In this document: positions 56,578 to 64,000 of the stretch, in pieces
Layout: each line of letters starts with the position of its first letter
How positions within the stretch are numbered: the stretch's first letter is position 1
DNA from: Actinomycetes bacterium
GTDB taxonomy: Bacteria; Actinomycetota; Acidimicrobiia; Acidimicrobiales; Palsa-688
DNA: 64,000 nucleotides
Direction of reading: 5' to 3'
NCBI GenBank assembly: GCA_021828475.1
Contig: JAJZIY010000009.1
Location: forward strand, 17,407 to 81,406
Notes under the pieces: model-generated
Databases searched by the model: none
What the model saw: the letters and a program-made list of their open reading frames with translations, nothing else
What the model was told of the DNA's origin: nothing
Program-made: the position numbers and the translations under genes

Positions 56578-58017
56578 TCACAGCTCGGCGGCCCAGTCCC
56601 GGCTCTGGAGGATGTCGCGCACCTTGGCCATGAACGCGGCGGCGTAGGCGCCGTCCACAGCGCGGTGGTCCCAGGACATGACCAGGTTGCCCACCGGGTG
56701 AACAGCGATCCCGTCGGAACCGTCCGGCAATTGCACTGCCACCGGGCGCTTCTTGACACCGTCGGTCGACAGGATGGCGACCTGGGGCTGGTTGATGACC
56801 GGCACCGTGATGAGGGTGCCGAAGCCCCCGGCGTTCGTCAGCGTGAAAGTGCCGCCCGAGATGTCGTCCATCGTCAGGCGCTTGCCCCTCGCCCTCGACG
56901 CCAACCCGAATATGTCACGAGCAAGCCCGCGCAGGCGCTTTTCCTCGGCCCGGTGGACCACAGGTACCAGCAGCCCCTCGAAGTCCAGGTCCACTGCGAC
57001 ACCCAGGTTGACCTCGGAATGCACTATCAGCTCGTCCTCACCGACCGAGGAGTTGAGGTAGGGCCACTCGGCGAGGGCGTCCACGACCGCCCGGGCGATG
57101 AAAGGTAGGTAGGTCAGGCTGAAGCCCTCGGCCGCCTTGAACTTCTCCCGCTGGGACAGACGGACTTTCTCCACAGCGGAGTAGTCCACCTCGACCGCGA
57201 CCATCGTGTGGGCCGATGTGTGCTTCGAGCGGACCATGTGCTCGGCCGTGCGCCGACGGATGTTGGTGAAGGGGACGATGGTGTCGCGCTCACCGGGCCG
57301 CGGCGCCGGGACCGTAGGGGCGACGCTCGCCGGCGGGGTGTAGGAGGGTGCCTGGGGCGCCGGTGCCCGGGCCACGACAGCCCCGCCATTGCTCGACACG
57401 GCCGCAGCGGCCGGGCCGGCGCCGGCACCACGGCGCTCGATGGCAGCCATCACGTCGTCCCGGGTGATGCGCCCGCCCGCTCCGGTGCCTGGGATTTCCG
57501 CCGGGTCGAGCCCGTTCTCGGCGATCAACCGGCGCACGACCGGGGATAGCAGCTTTGCCGACCCGAGCCCGCCCGCAGCGGGGCGGCCGGCGGCCTGGCC
57601 ACCCGGCGCGCCTTGCGCAGCGGGGGCCGTCTCGGACGTGCCGGCCGTCTGCCCGGCCACCCCCAGAGGCTCCGCTTGCGCCTCCATCTGCCCTGGTGCC
57701 ACCGCTAGCGCTTGCTCCGGCGGCGCCGGCTCGCTGACTTGGGGCGACGGGACGCTGTCGGCAGCACTTGCGTCGAGCCCGGCCGCGTCGCCGACAACCG
57801 CCAGTTTGGTACCGACGGAGACCGTCTCACCCTCGGGTACGAGGATCTCGGTGACCGTCCCGCTCACGGGCGAGGGGACCTCCGAGTCGACCTTGTCAGT
57901 CGAGACCTCGAACAGGACCTCGTCCTCGGCGACGGCGTCGCCAACCTGCTTGTGCCACTTGGTGATGGTGCCTTCGGTGACCGTCTCACCGAGCTGGGGC
58001 ATCGTGATGTCAGCCAA
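56578..58017 (-). CDS. sucB: Dihydrolipoamide acyltransferase (2-oxo acid dehydrogenase E2)
   Basis: ADITMPQLGETVTEGTITKWHKQVGDAVAEDEVLFEVSTDKVDSEVPSP lipoyl domain; E3-binding; catalytic LVMSWDHRAVDGAYAAAFM. Confidence 0.93.
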   Translation of the reverse strand: MADITMPQLGETVTEGTITKWHKQVGDAVAEDEVLFEVSTDKVDSEVPSPVSGTVTEILVPEGETVSVGTKLAVVGDAAGLDASAADSVPSPQVSEPAPPEQALAVAPGQMEAQAEPLGVAGQTAGTSETAPAAQGAPGGQAAGRPAAGGLGSAKLLSPVVRRLIAENGLDPAEIPGTGAGGRITRDDVMAAIERRGAGAGPAAAAVSSNGGAVVARAPAPQAPSYTPPASVAPTVPAPRPGERDTIVPFTNIRRRTAEHMVRSKHTSAHTMVAVEVDYSAVEKVRLSQREKFKAAEGFSLTYLPFIARAVVDALAEWPYLNSSVGEDELIVHSEVNLGVAVDLDFEGLLVPVVHRAEEKRLRGLARDIFGLASRARGKRLTMDDISGGTFTLTNAGGFGTLITVPVINQPQVAILSTDGVKKRPVAVQLPDGSDGIAVHPVGNLVMSWDHRAVDGAYAAAFMAKVRDILQSRDWAAEL

Positions 58018-59458
58018 CGTGAAGACCTCTTCCAGCCAGGGCGAGCATGGTCTCGCCGAAAACCTCGGACAGTGATGGGTGCGGTTGCACGAACTGGGCG
58101 ACCTCGTCTGCGGTGGCCTCCCAGTTGACGGCCAGGTAGCCCTGGCCGAGCTGCTCGGTGACCCACGGGCCGGCCATGTGCACCCCGAGGATGCGACCGG
58201 CACGACCGTCCGGCAGCTTCTCGGCGATGAGCTTGACCACACCTTCGGTCTCGCCGATTATCGCGGCACGGCCATTGCCGACGAACGGGTCTTTCTTGGT
58301 CACCACGTCGTAACCGGCCTCTCGGGCCGCGTCCTCGGACAACCCGGCGAAGGCCACCTCCGGGAAGGTGTAGACGCACCAGGGCACCTTGTCGTAGTCG
58401 ACCGGGACGGGGTCCTTGCCGAGCAGTTGGTCGACGACGACCATGGCCTCGGCGAAGCCTACGTGGGCCAGGCCCGGCGTGGCGACAAGGTCGCCGATCG
58501 CCCACACGCCCTCGGCGCTCGTCTGGAGGAGGTCGTCCACCTTCACGAAACCACGCTCGTCCACCTCCACACCGCACCCCGGGGCGACCAGGTTGTCGCT
58601 GTAGGGCCGGCGGCCGACCGATACGACCACGGCCTCCACCACCACGGCCTCCTCCCCGCCCTGGGGGCTCGAGTAGCGGACCGCCGTGCTGGCGCCGTCC
58701 GCCGCCGGCTCGTGCCCCTGGACCCGGACGCCCGTCTTGATGTCGATGCCCCGTTTGGCGAAGGACTTGACCACAACGGCCGTCACATCCTTGTCGACCC
58801 CGGGAAGGATGCTCGGTAGCGCCTCGAGGACAGTCACCTTGACACCCATGTCGGACAGCATCGACGCGAACTCGCAGCCGATGGCGCCCCCACCTATCAC
58901 GGCCGCCGTGGCCGGGAGCCGCTCCATGTCGAGCACCTCGTCGCTGGTGAGCACGAACCTGCCGTCCACCTCGAAGCCCGGTATCGTCCTCGGCACCGAA
59001 CCGGCCGCGAGCAGCACGGCCGGCGCCGTGACCTCGGTGACCGACCCGTCAGCGGCCTCGACTCTCACGACGCGGCCGGGCTGGAGCGAACCCGTACCGG
59101 CGAACGTGGTCACCTTGCACTTCTTGAGCAGGCCCTGCAGGCCCTTGTGCTGCGTGTCGATCACCTTGCGCTTGCGGACCTGGGTCGCCGAGAAGTCGAC
59201 GGTCACGCCCTCGACGCCGACCCCGAACTCCTTGGCGCCCTTGACGGTACGGTAGACGGCGGCCGTCTCGAGGAGCTCCTTGGCGGGGATACACCCTCGG
59301 TGCAGGCACGTCCCGCCGACCTTGTCCTTTTCGACCAGGGCCACCCGCAGGCCCTTGCGGCCGCCGTAGAGCGCGGCAGCGTAACCGCCGGGCCCGCCGC
59401 CGACGACGACCACGTCGAAAGACTGTTCCTGCGAAGACTGGGCCGTAGGGACCACCAC
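58010..59458 (-). CDS. lpdA: Dihydrolipoyl dehydrogenase
   Basis: FDVVVVGGGPGGYAAALYGGRKGLRVALVEKDKVGGTCLHRGCIPAKELLE; C-terminal HPSLSEVFGE. Confidence 0.95.
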   Translation of the reverse strand: MVVPTAQSSQEQSFDVVVVGGGPGGYAAALYGGRKGLRVALVEKDKVGGTCLHRGCIPAKELLETAAVYRTVKGAKEFGVGVEGVTVDFSATQVRKRKVIDTQHKGLQGLLKKCKVTTFAGTGSLQPGRVVRVEAADGSVTEVTAPAVLLAAGSVPRTIPGFEVDGRFVLTSDEVLDMERLPATAAVIGGGAIGCEFASMLSDMGVKVTVLEALPSILPGVDKDVTAVVVKSFAKRGIDIKTGVRVQGHEPAADGASTAVRYSSPQGGEEAVVVEAVVVSVGRRPYSDNLVAPGCGVEVDERGFVKVDDLLQTSAEGVWAIGDLVATPGLAHVGFAEAMVVVDQLLGKDPVPVDYDKVPWCVYTFPEVAFAGLSEDAAREAGYDVVTKKDPFVGNGRAAIIGETEGVVKLIAEKLPDGRAGRILGVHMAGPWVTEQLGQGYLAVNWEATADEVAQFVQPHPSLSEVFGETMLALAGRGLHVG

Positions 59459-59633
59459 CTTTCTTGCTGCGCCCACACTAGGCCCGACCACGCCTGCGTG
59501 GCCTGTGGCACCCAGTGAAGGGTGCCACAACGGTGCACCTGATGGCCAGCGTCATGCGCCCCTGGCAACGAGGGCGCTTGGCCTGTCGTCCCCCCCCCCA
59601 CGACCCTCGGGTCACTCGGTAGGTTGTGTGGCC

Positions 59634-60605
59634 ATGCCCTCTCTGGCCGCGACCCGGGCCGGCCGGGCAGGCCGGCGTGCCGCCACCTCAGCCTCGCTCG
59701 CCCTCCTGGCGGCAGCCCTGAGCGCTGCCACGACCGCTTGCGGAGGTCCCTCCGCCGCAACGGTGGGCTCCTCGGGCGCAGGCCATGCCGGCAAGGGCGG
59801 GCCGGCGACCGACGCAGCACCGCGCTCCAAACGGCTCGAGGTCGTCGCCTCCGCCTACCCGCTGGCCCAGCTGCTCTCCTACATCGGCGGACGCGACGTC
59901 AAGGTGGTCGACCTGGCCGGCCCGGGCGTTCAGCCCCAGGGCCTGCACCTGAGCCGGGCCCAAGCCCGGACGGTGGCGTCGGCGCCGCTTGTCGTGGACG
60001 TCGGCGACGGCTACCAGCCCGCCGTGGAGCACGCCGCTGCCAGTTCCGGGCACGAGCTGGCCCTGCTCAGTGTTGCGTCGCCCCACGTGGCCCGCCCCTA
60101 CCAGTTCTGGCTTGACCCGTCGCTCATGGCCCGGGCGGCCACCGCCGCCGCTGCGGCCATGTCCCGGCTCGACCCCGCTGCGGCGCGCCGGTTCGACAAC
60201 GGTGCCCTCGACTTCCAGTCCGTTGCCAGCTCGCTCAGTTCCGACCTGCAGAGCAACTTCTCGGCCTGCACCCGCCAGACCTTCGTCACCGAGGACGACG
60301 CCTTCGCCAGGATGGCTTCGGCTTTCGGGCTCACGGATGTGGCAGTCAGCCGCAGCGGCATCGCGGCAGCGACCAGCACCGTACGCAGCCTGTCGCTGCC
60401 CGCCGTCTTCGCCGAGGCCGGCAATCCCTCGGGACTGGTACGCAGCGTCGCCAGACGGACCGGGGCCCGGGTGGCCTCGCTCGATCCCCTCGAGGTTGCG
60501 CCCGAGCCCGGCGCAACCGCCCTCAGCTACTTCGCCGTGATGGAGCAGAACCTGACCAACCTCGAGGGCCCACTGGCGTGCGACACCTCGGGGAGCTTCT
60601 CATGA
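59634..60605 (+). CDS. ZnuA/TroA-like substrate-binding lipoprotein with degenerate metal ligands
   Basis: Lipobox ATTAC; VVASAYPLAQLLSYIGGRDVKVVDL; FWLDPSLMARAA; DDAFARMASAFGL; AVFAEAGNPSGLVRSVARRTGARVASLDPL. Confidence 0.82.
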   Translation: MPSLAATRAGRAGRRAATSASLALLAAALSAATTACGGPSAATVGSSGAGHAGKGGPATDAAPRSKRLEVVASAYPLAQLLSYIGGRDVKVVDLAGPGVQPQGLHLSRAQARTVASAPLVVDVGDGYQPAVEHAAASSGHELALLSVASPHVARPYQFWLDPSLMARAATAAAAAMSRLDPAAARRFDNGALDFQSVASSLSSDLQSNFSACTRQTFVTEDDAFARMASAFGLTDVAVSRSGIAAATSTVRSLSLPAVFAEAGNPSGLVRSVARRTGARVASLDPLEVAPEPGATALSYFAVMEQNLTNLEGPLACDTSGSFS

Positions 60606-60624
60606 CCTCGGGCTGCTTCTCATG
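60585..60624. repeat. 20-bp tandem duplication spanning the stop codon of the ZnuA-like gene
   Basis: acctcggggagcttctcatg / acctcgggctgcttctcatg. Confidence 0.9.
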
Positions 60625-60683
60625 AGCACGGCCGGGCCGGTGCCGGCACCGGGAGCGGTTCAGGCGGAGCCCGGGCAGTCGCG

Positions 60684-61178
60684 GTGAAGATCGTGGTGGA
60701 CGAGCTCATCGCCGTGGCCACCGAGCAGGCCGAGGAGACCTTCCTGGACCCCGAGTTCTACGCCGGCCTCGGTGCTCTCGGCGCCATCGCCCCGCCCGAG
60801 TTGCGTTCGCTCGCCCGCTCCGAGCACCATGCCACCGCCGTCGTCGCCTACCGCTTCTCCGGCCAGCTCAACGGGCCAGCGCGCCGACTGCTCGACCCCG
60901 CCAAGCTGTCGTGGGCGCAGGTGACGGAGATGGACCTCGAGACACACCGTGCGCAAGTGACCATGGTCCCGGACAACTACGCCAACCTCCTGTCGTTCGC
61001 TGGATGGTACGAGTTGTCGGACGCGGGCCCGGGCCGCTGCCGCCAACACCTCGAAGCCGACCTGCGCGTGCACGTGCCGCTGCTCGGGCCGCTTGCGGAG
61101 CGGGCACTGGCCACCAGCGTGCGGGACAACCTCGCCGGTACCGCACGCCTGGTCGAGTCGTTCGCCGGGCAGCGATGA
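60684..61178 (+). CDS. DUF2505-like protein
   Basis: MKIVVDELIAVATEQAEETFLDPEFYAGLGALGAIAPPELRSLARSEHHATAVVAYRFSGQLNGPARRLLDPAKLSWAQVTEMD... Confidence 0.7.
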   Translation: MKIVVDELIAVATEQAEETFLDPEFYAGLGALGAIAPPELRSLARSEHHATAVVAYRFSGQLNGPARRLLDPAKLSWAQVTEMDLETHRAQVTMVPDNYANLLSFAGWYELSDAGPGRCRQHLEADLRVHVPLLGPLAERALATSVRDNLAGTARLVESFAGQR

Positions 61179-62029
61179 GCGCCGGGGCCAACGGGGCGGC
61201 CCTTGGCCGGCTGATGGCACAGCACCTCTCGGGCTGGCCGGCACCGGGGGCGATGGGTGCCATCGTGGGCGCGCAGGCCACGGGGACGACCGCGGCAACG
61301 GCCGGCGACGACGACCGCGTGTTCGAATGGGCCTCTGTCACAAAGCTGCTCGTCGGGCTGTCGTGCCTGGTGGCGCTGGAGGAGGGGACGGTCGGGCTGG
61401 AGGACGAGGCCGGGCCGCCGGGCTCCACCCTCGGCCACCTGCTGGCGCACGCATCGGGCCTGCCGTTCGAGGCCGAACGCCCGGTCGCCCCACCAGGTCG
61501 TAGGCGCATCTACTCCAATCGGGGCATCGAGGTCGCCGCGGCACACCTCGCCGGCAGGGCCGGCATGCCCTTCGAGGCGTACCTGCACGAGGCTGTCCTC
61601 GGGCCGCTCGGGATGGCGGGCACGACGCTGGCTGGCTCTCCCGCCCACGGTGCGCGGGGGCCCCTGGCAGACATCCTGGCGCTGGCTGCTGAGCTGCGCT
61701 CGCCGACTCTCGTCGCGCCTGAGACCCTGTCCAGGGCCACGGCCGTAGCGTGGCCCGGCCTGTCGGGCGTACTGCCGGGGTTCGGCCGCCACGACCCGTG
61801 CGACTGGGGCTTCGGGCCCGAGGTGAAAGGGGCCAAGTCACCTCATTGGACCGGCAAGGCGAACTCGCCGCGCACCTACGGCCACTTCGGCCAGTCGGGC
61901 TCTTTCCTCTGGGTGGACCCAGACGTCGGCGTAGCCATGGCCGGCCTGTCCGCCCACCCTTTCGGGCCCTGGGCGCGCGACGCCTGGCCGGCAGTGTCCG
62001 ACGCCGTGCTCGGCTCGGTCGGTACCTGA
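61175..62029 (+). CDS. Serine hydrolase (beta-lactamase family)
   Basis: FEWASVTKLLVGLSCLVALEEG (SxxK); LLAHASGLPFE; YSNRGIEVAAAHL; GHFGQSGSFLWVDP. Confidence 0.88.
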   Translation: MSAGANGAALGRLMAQHLSGWPAPGAMGAIVGAQATGTTAATAGDDDRVFEWASVTKLLVGLSCLVALEEGTVGLEDEAGPPGSTLGHLLAHASGLPFEAERPVAPPGRRRIYSNRGIEVAAAHLAGRAGMPFEAYLHEAVLGPLGMAGTTLAGSPAHGARGPLADILALAAELRSPTLVAPETLSRATAVAWPGLSGVLPGFGRHDPCDWGFGPEVKGAKSPHWTGKANSPRTYGHFGQSGSFLWVDPDVGVAMAGLSAHPFGPWARDAWPAVSDAVLGSVGT

Positions 62030-62052
62030 GGCTCCGTCGGTACCTGAGGCTC
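62018..62052. repeat. 18-bp-period tandem duplication spanning the stop codon of the serine hydrolase gene
   Basis: gtcggtacctgaggctc at 62018-62034 and 62036-62052. Confidence 0.92.
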
Positions 62053-62074
62053 GGGAGGCACCCCGGTCACCGGC

Positions 62075-62959
62075 TCAGGCGCTGGCGCGCTTGCGGTCCC
62101 GCCCGTGGCCCGAGGCCTGTTCCTCGTCTTCGGTCCCGTCGTCGTCCCGGGCGTGCTGGCCGCGCCCCGACGGGCCGCCCGCCCTGGCGAGGCTGGCCTC
62201 GAGGGCAGCCATGAGGTCCACCACCGGGGAGGGTCGCTCGACCGCCTCGGGGGCGGCGATCTCGTTGCCCTCAGCCTTGGCTTCGATCAGCCCCATCACC
62301 TTGTCGCGGAAATCGTCCCGGTACTTCTCCGGCTCCCAGTCAGCTGACAGTGAGGTGACCAGCTGGCGGGCCATGTTGAGCTCGCGCTCGTTGGGCCTGG
62401 TGTCCCGGATGGTCCGGACGTCGAGCTCGGAAGGGGCGACCACCTCGTCGGCGAACAACAGAGTCGACAGCACCAGCACACCGTCGCGCGGGCGCAGGGC
62501 GGCGAGGTACTGCTTGGTGCGCAGCACGAAACGGCCGATACCCACCTTGCCCGTGCCCTCCATGGCCTCGACGAGCAGTGCGTACGGCCTGGCCGCCGGC
62601 CCGTCGGGGACGAGGTAGTAGCTGTGCTCGAAGTAGAGGGGGTCGATCTCCGCCAAGTCGACGAACTCCTCGATGTCGATGCTGCGGCTCGCCTCAGGGG
62701 CCAGGGACTCCAGCTCCTCCGGGCCCAGCACCACGTACCGGTCCTTTTGGATCTCGTAGCCCTTCACGATCTCCGAGTAGTCGACCTCCTCACCGTCGAG
62801 CGAACAGACCCGCTTCTGGTTGACCCGGCCGCCGTCAGTGGCGTGGATCTGGTGGAAGCGCACATCCTTGGGAGAGGTGGCCGTGGTCAGCCTGACAGGC
62901 ACGTTTACAAGCCCGAAACTTATGGACCCGCTCCAGATCGACCGAGGCATGACACCCAT
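62075..62959 (-). CDS. ku: Ku protein (bacterial NHEJ)
   Basis: MPRSIWSGSISFGLVNVPVRLTTATSPKDVRFHQIH; YEIQKDRYVVLGPEELE; YYLVPD; ELNMARQLVTSL. Confidence 0.97.
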   Translation of the reverse strand: MGVMPRSIWSGSISFGLVNVPVRLTTATSPKDVRFHQIHATDGGRVNQKRVCSLDGEEVDYSEIVKGYEIQKDRYVVLGPEELESLAPEASRSIDIEEFVDLAEIDPLYFEHSYYLVPDGPAARPYALLVEAMEGTGKVGIGRFVLRTKQYLAALRPRDGVLVLSTLLFADEVVAPSELDVRTIRDTRPNERELNMARQLVTSLSADWEPEKYRDDFRDKVMGLIEAKAEGNEIAAPEAVERPSPVVDLMAALEASLARAGGPSGRGQHARDDDGTEDEEQASGHGRDRKRASA

Positions 62960-63006
62960 TGTGCCTGCTGGCTTGGCTAACAGCCGGGGTCGCTATCATT
63001 CCTCCC

Positions 63007-63984
63007 GTGCCCACGCTCGACGAGGCGGCACAGCGCCTGGCCCGGCTCCTCACTGGTGACGGGCACGAGTACTCCGACCCGTCCGGGGGTGACCTCGAGT
63101 TCGTGGAGGAGGTGTCACCCAGGCCGCTGGAGCCCTTGCCTGCCCCGCCGGACTGCTGGGCTGTCGACGGCGGCCAGGCCCTGGTAGCCGATGCCCGCTG
63201 CGTCCAGGTTGCCGTCACGCGCGCGGCGCGCACCCGTTGGAAGGCCGGCGCCTGCACCCTGGAGGAGCAGACGGGCCTCTCCGTGCACGTCCTCCTGGGA
63301 GCCGACGGTGGACCGCAGGCCCGACGCTCCCTGGCCGAAACGGCAGCCCCCGTCGCCCCCGGGGCGCCCGTCGACCTCAACCTGCTGCGGGACTGGTCGG
63401 AGTGGGCGCTCGTGGCCGACAGCGTCGATCTCGCCGCGCCTGGCGGCGTGGTGCTTGTGGACGGCGATCTGCAGCCGGACTGGCGAGTGGCTGCGCACTG
63501 GCTCGGGGCCCTCCTCGAGCGGGCCACGGCCCGGGACGTCACCCTGGTCGGGGTGACCAAGCACAGCTCGCTCGCCCGCGGCAATGCCCCGCTGGTGGGC
63601 CGGCTCGAGCTGGAGGCCGAGAAACTGCTCGGAGCCCGGGCGCGCTGGTGGGCACCGGTCGGTACCCGGCGCCGGGAGCTCGGGCCTGGATTGCTCGTTG
63701 TCGTGGCGAGGCTCGACCCCGATGCCCGTTTCGCGTTCAGGGTCGACCTGCCCATCGGGACCGCTCCGGAAGCGGTCCTGGGCGGCCTCTGCGCCCTGAG
63801 CGACGACGCCGCCTTCCCTGGCTACCCGTACCCCCTCTCGGCCGCCGACCGGCTGGCGGCCTGCAGCGGCTGGGCGCGGGCCCAGTTGCGCGCCGACCTG
63901 GGCGCGGCCCTCGAAGCGGCGGGCGTGCCGCCCGAGGTCAGCGAGCGCGCCTTCGCCGACAGGCACCGCCTGATGGAGCGCTGA
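63007..63984 (+). CDS. NurA-domain nuclease
   Basis: CWAVDGGQALVADARCVQVAVTRAAR; GGVVLVDGDLQPDWR; TLVGVTKHSSLARG; AAFPGYPYPLSAADRLA. Confidence 0.88.
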   Translation: MPTLDEAAQRLARLLTGDGHEYSDPSGGDLEFVEEVSPRPLEPLPAPPDCWAVDGGQALVADARCVQVAVTRAARTRWKAGACTLEEQTGLSVHVLLGADGGPQARRSLAETAAPVAPGAPVDLNLLRDWSEWALVADSVDLAAPGGVVLVDGDLQPDWRVAAHWLGALLERATARDVTLVGVTKHSSLARGNAPLVGRLELEAEKLLGARARWWAPVGTRRRELGPGLLVVVARLDPDARFAFRVDLPIGTAPEAVLGGLCALSDDAAFPGYPYPLSAADRLAACSGWARAQLRADLGAALEAAGVPPEVSERAFADRHRLMER

Positions 63985-64000
63985 GCCGGCCGGGGCCTCC

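Overview
High-GC window with no mobile element, phage or CRISPR signal. Gene content (Lsr2, WhiB, SigA, split pntA1/pntA2/pntB, DUF1906-type secreted protein) points to an actinobacterium, possibly Acidimicrobiia (inference). I call about 60 features: housekeeping clusters (sigA-dnaG-glyS-recO-uppS-era-hlyC-ybeY-phoH-HIT, hemW/fabD, cimA-ilvE-leuB, greA, metH, lpdA-sucB-lipoate genes, Ku/NurA), three tRNAs and several two-component systems. The most interesting signals are: (1) a leuB-ilvE-cimA operon preceded by an apparent attenuator: promoter, 24-aa leader peptide ending A-V-V-I-T-C with the codons GTA GTA ATT, then a terminator hairpin; (2) a WhiB7-like gene with a small-ORF/terminator leader and an AT-rich element upstream of a -35-like TTGACT; (3) a single-ORF LipB-LipA fusion in an lpdA-sucB-lipBA-M24 peptidase operon; (4) a flavinylation/transmembrane redox cluster (ApbE, FMN-binding protein, ferric-reductase-like protein, truncated reductase paralog); (5) a divergent Ku/NurA pair; (6) a transporter-like histidine kinase co-translated with a REC protein and a REC-EAL protein; (7) an FGGY kinase whose only plausible start near a strong SD is ATC; (8) a ZnuA-like lipoprotein lacking the canonical metal-binding His residues; (9) repeated short tandem duplications at gene 3' ends, three of them spanning stop codons. 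Start positions are inferred by eye; no searches were run.
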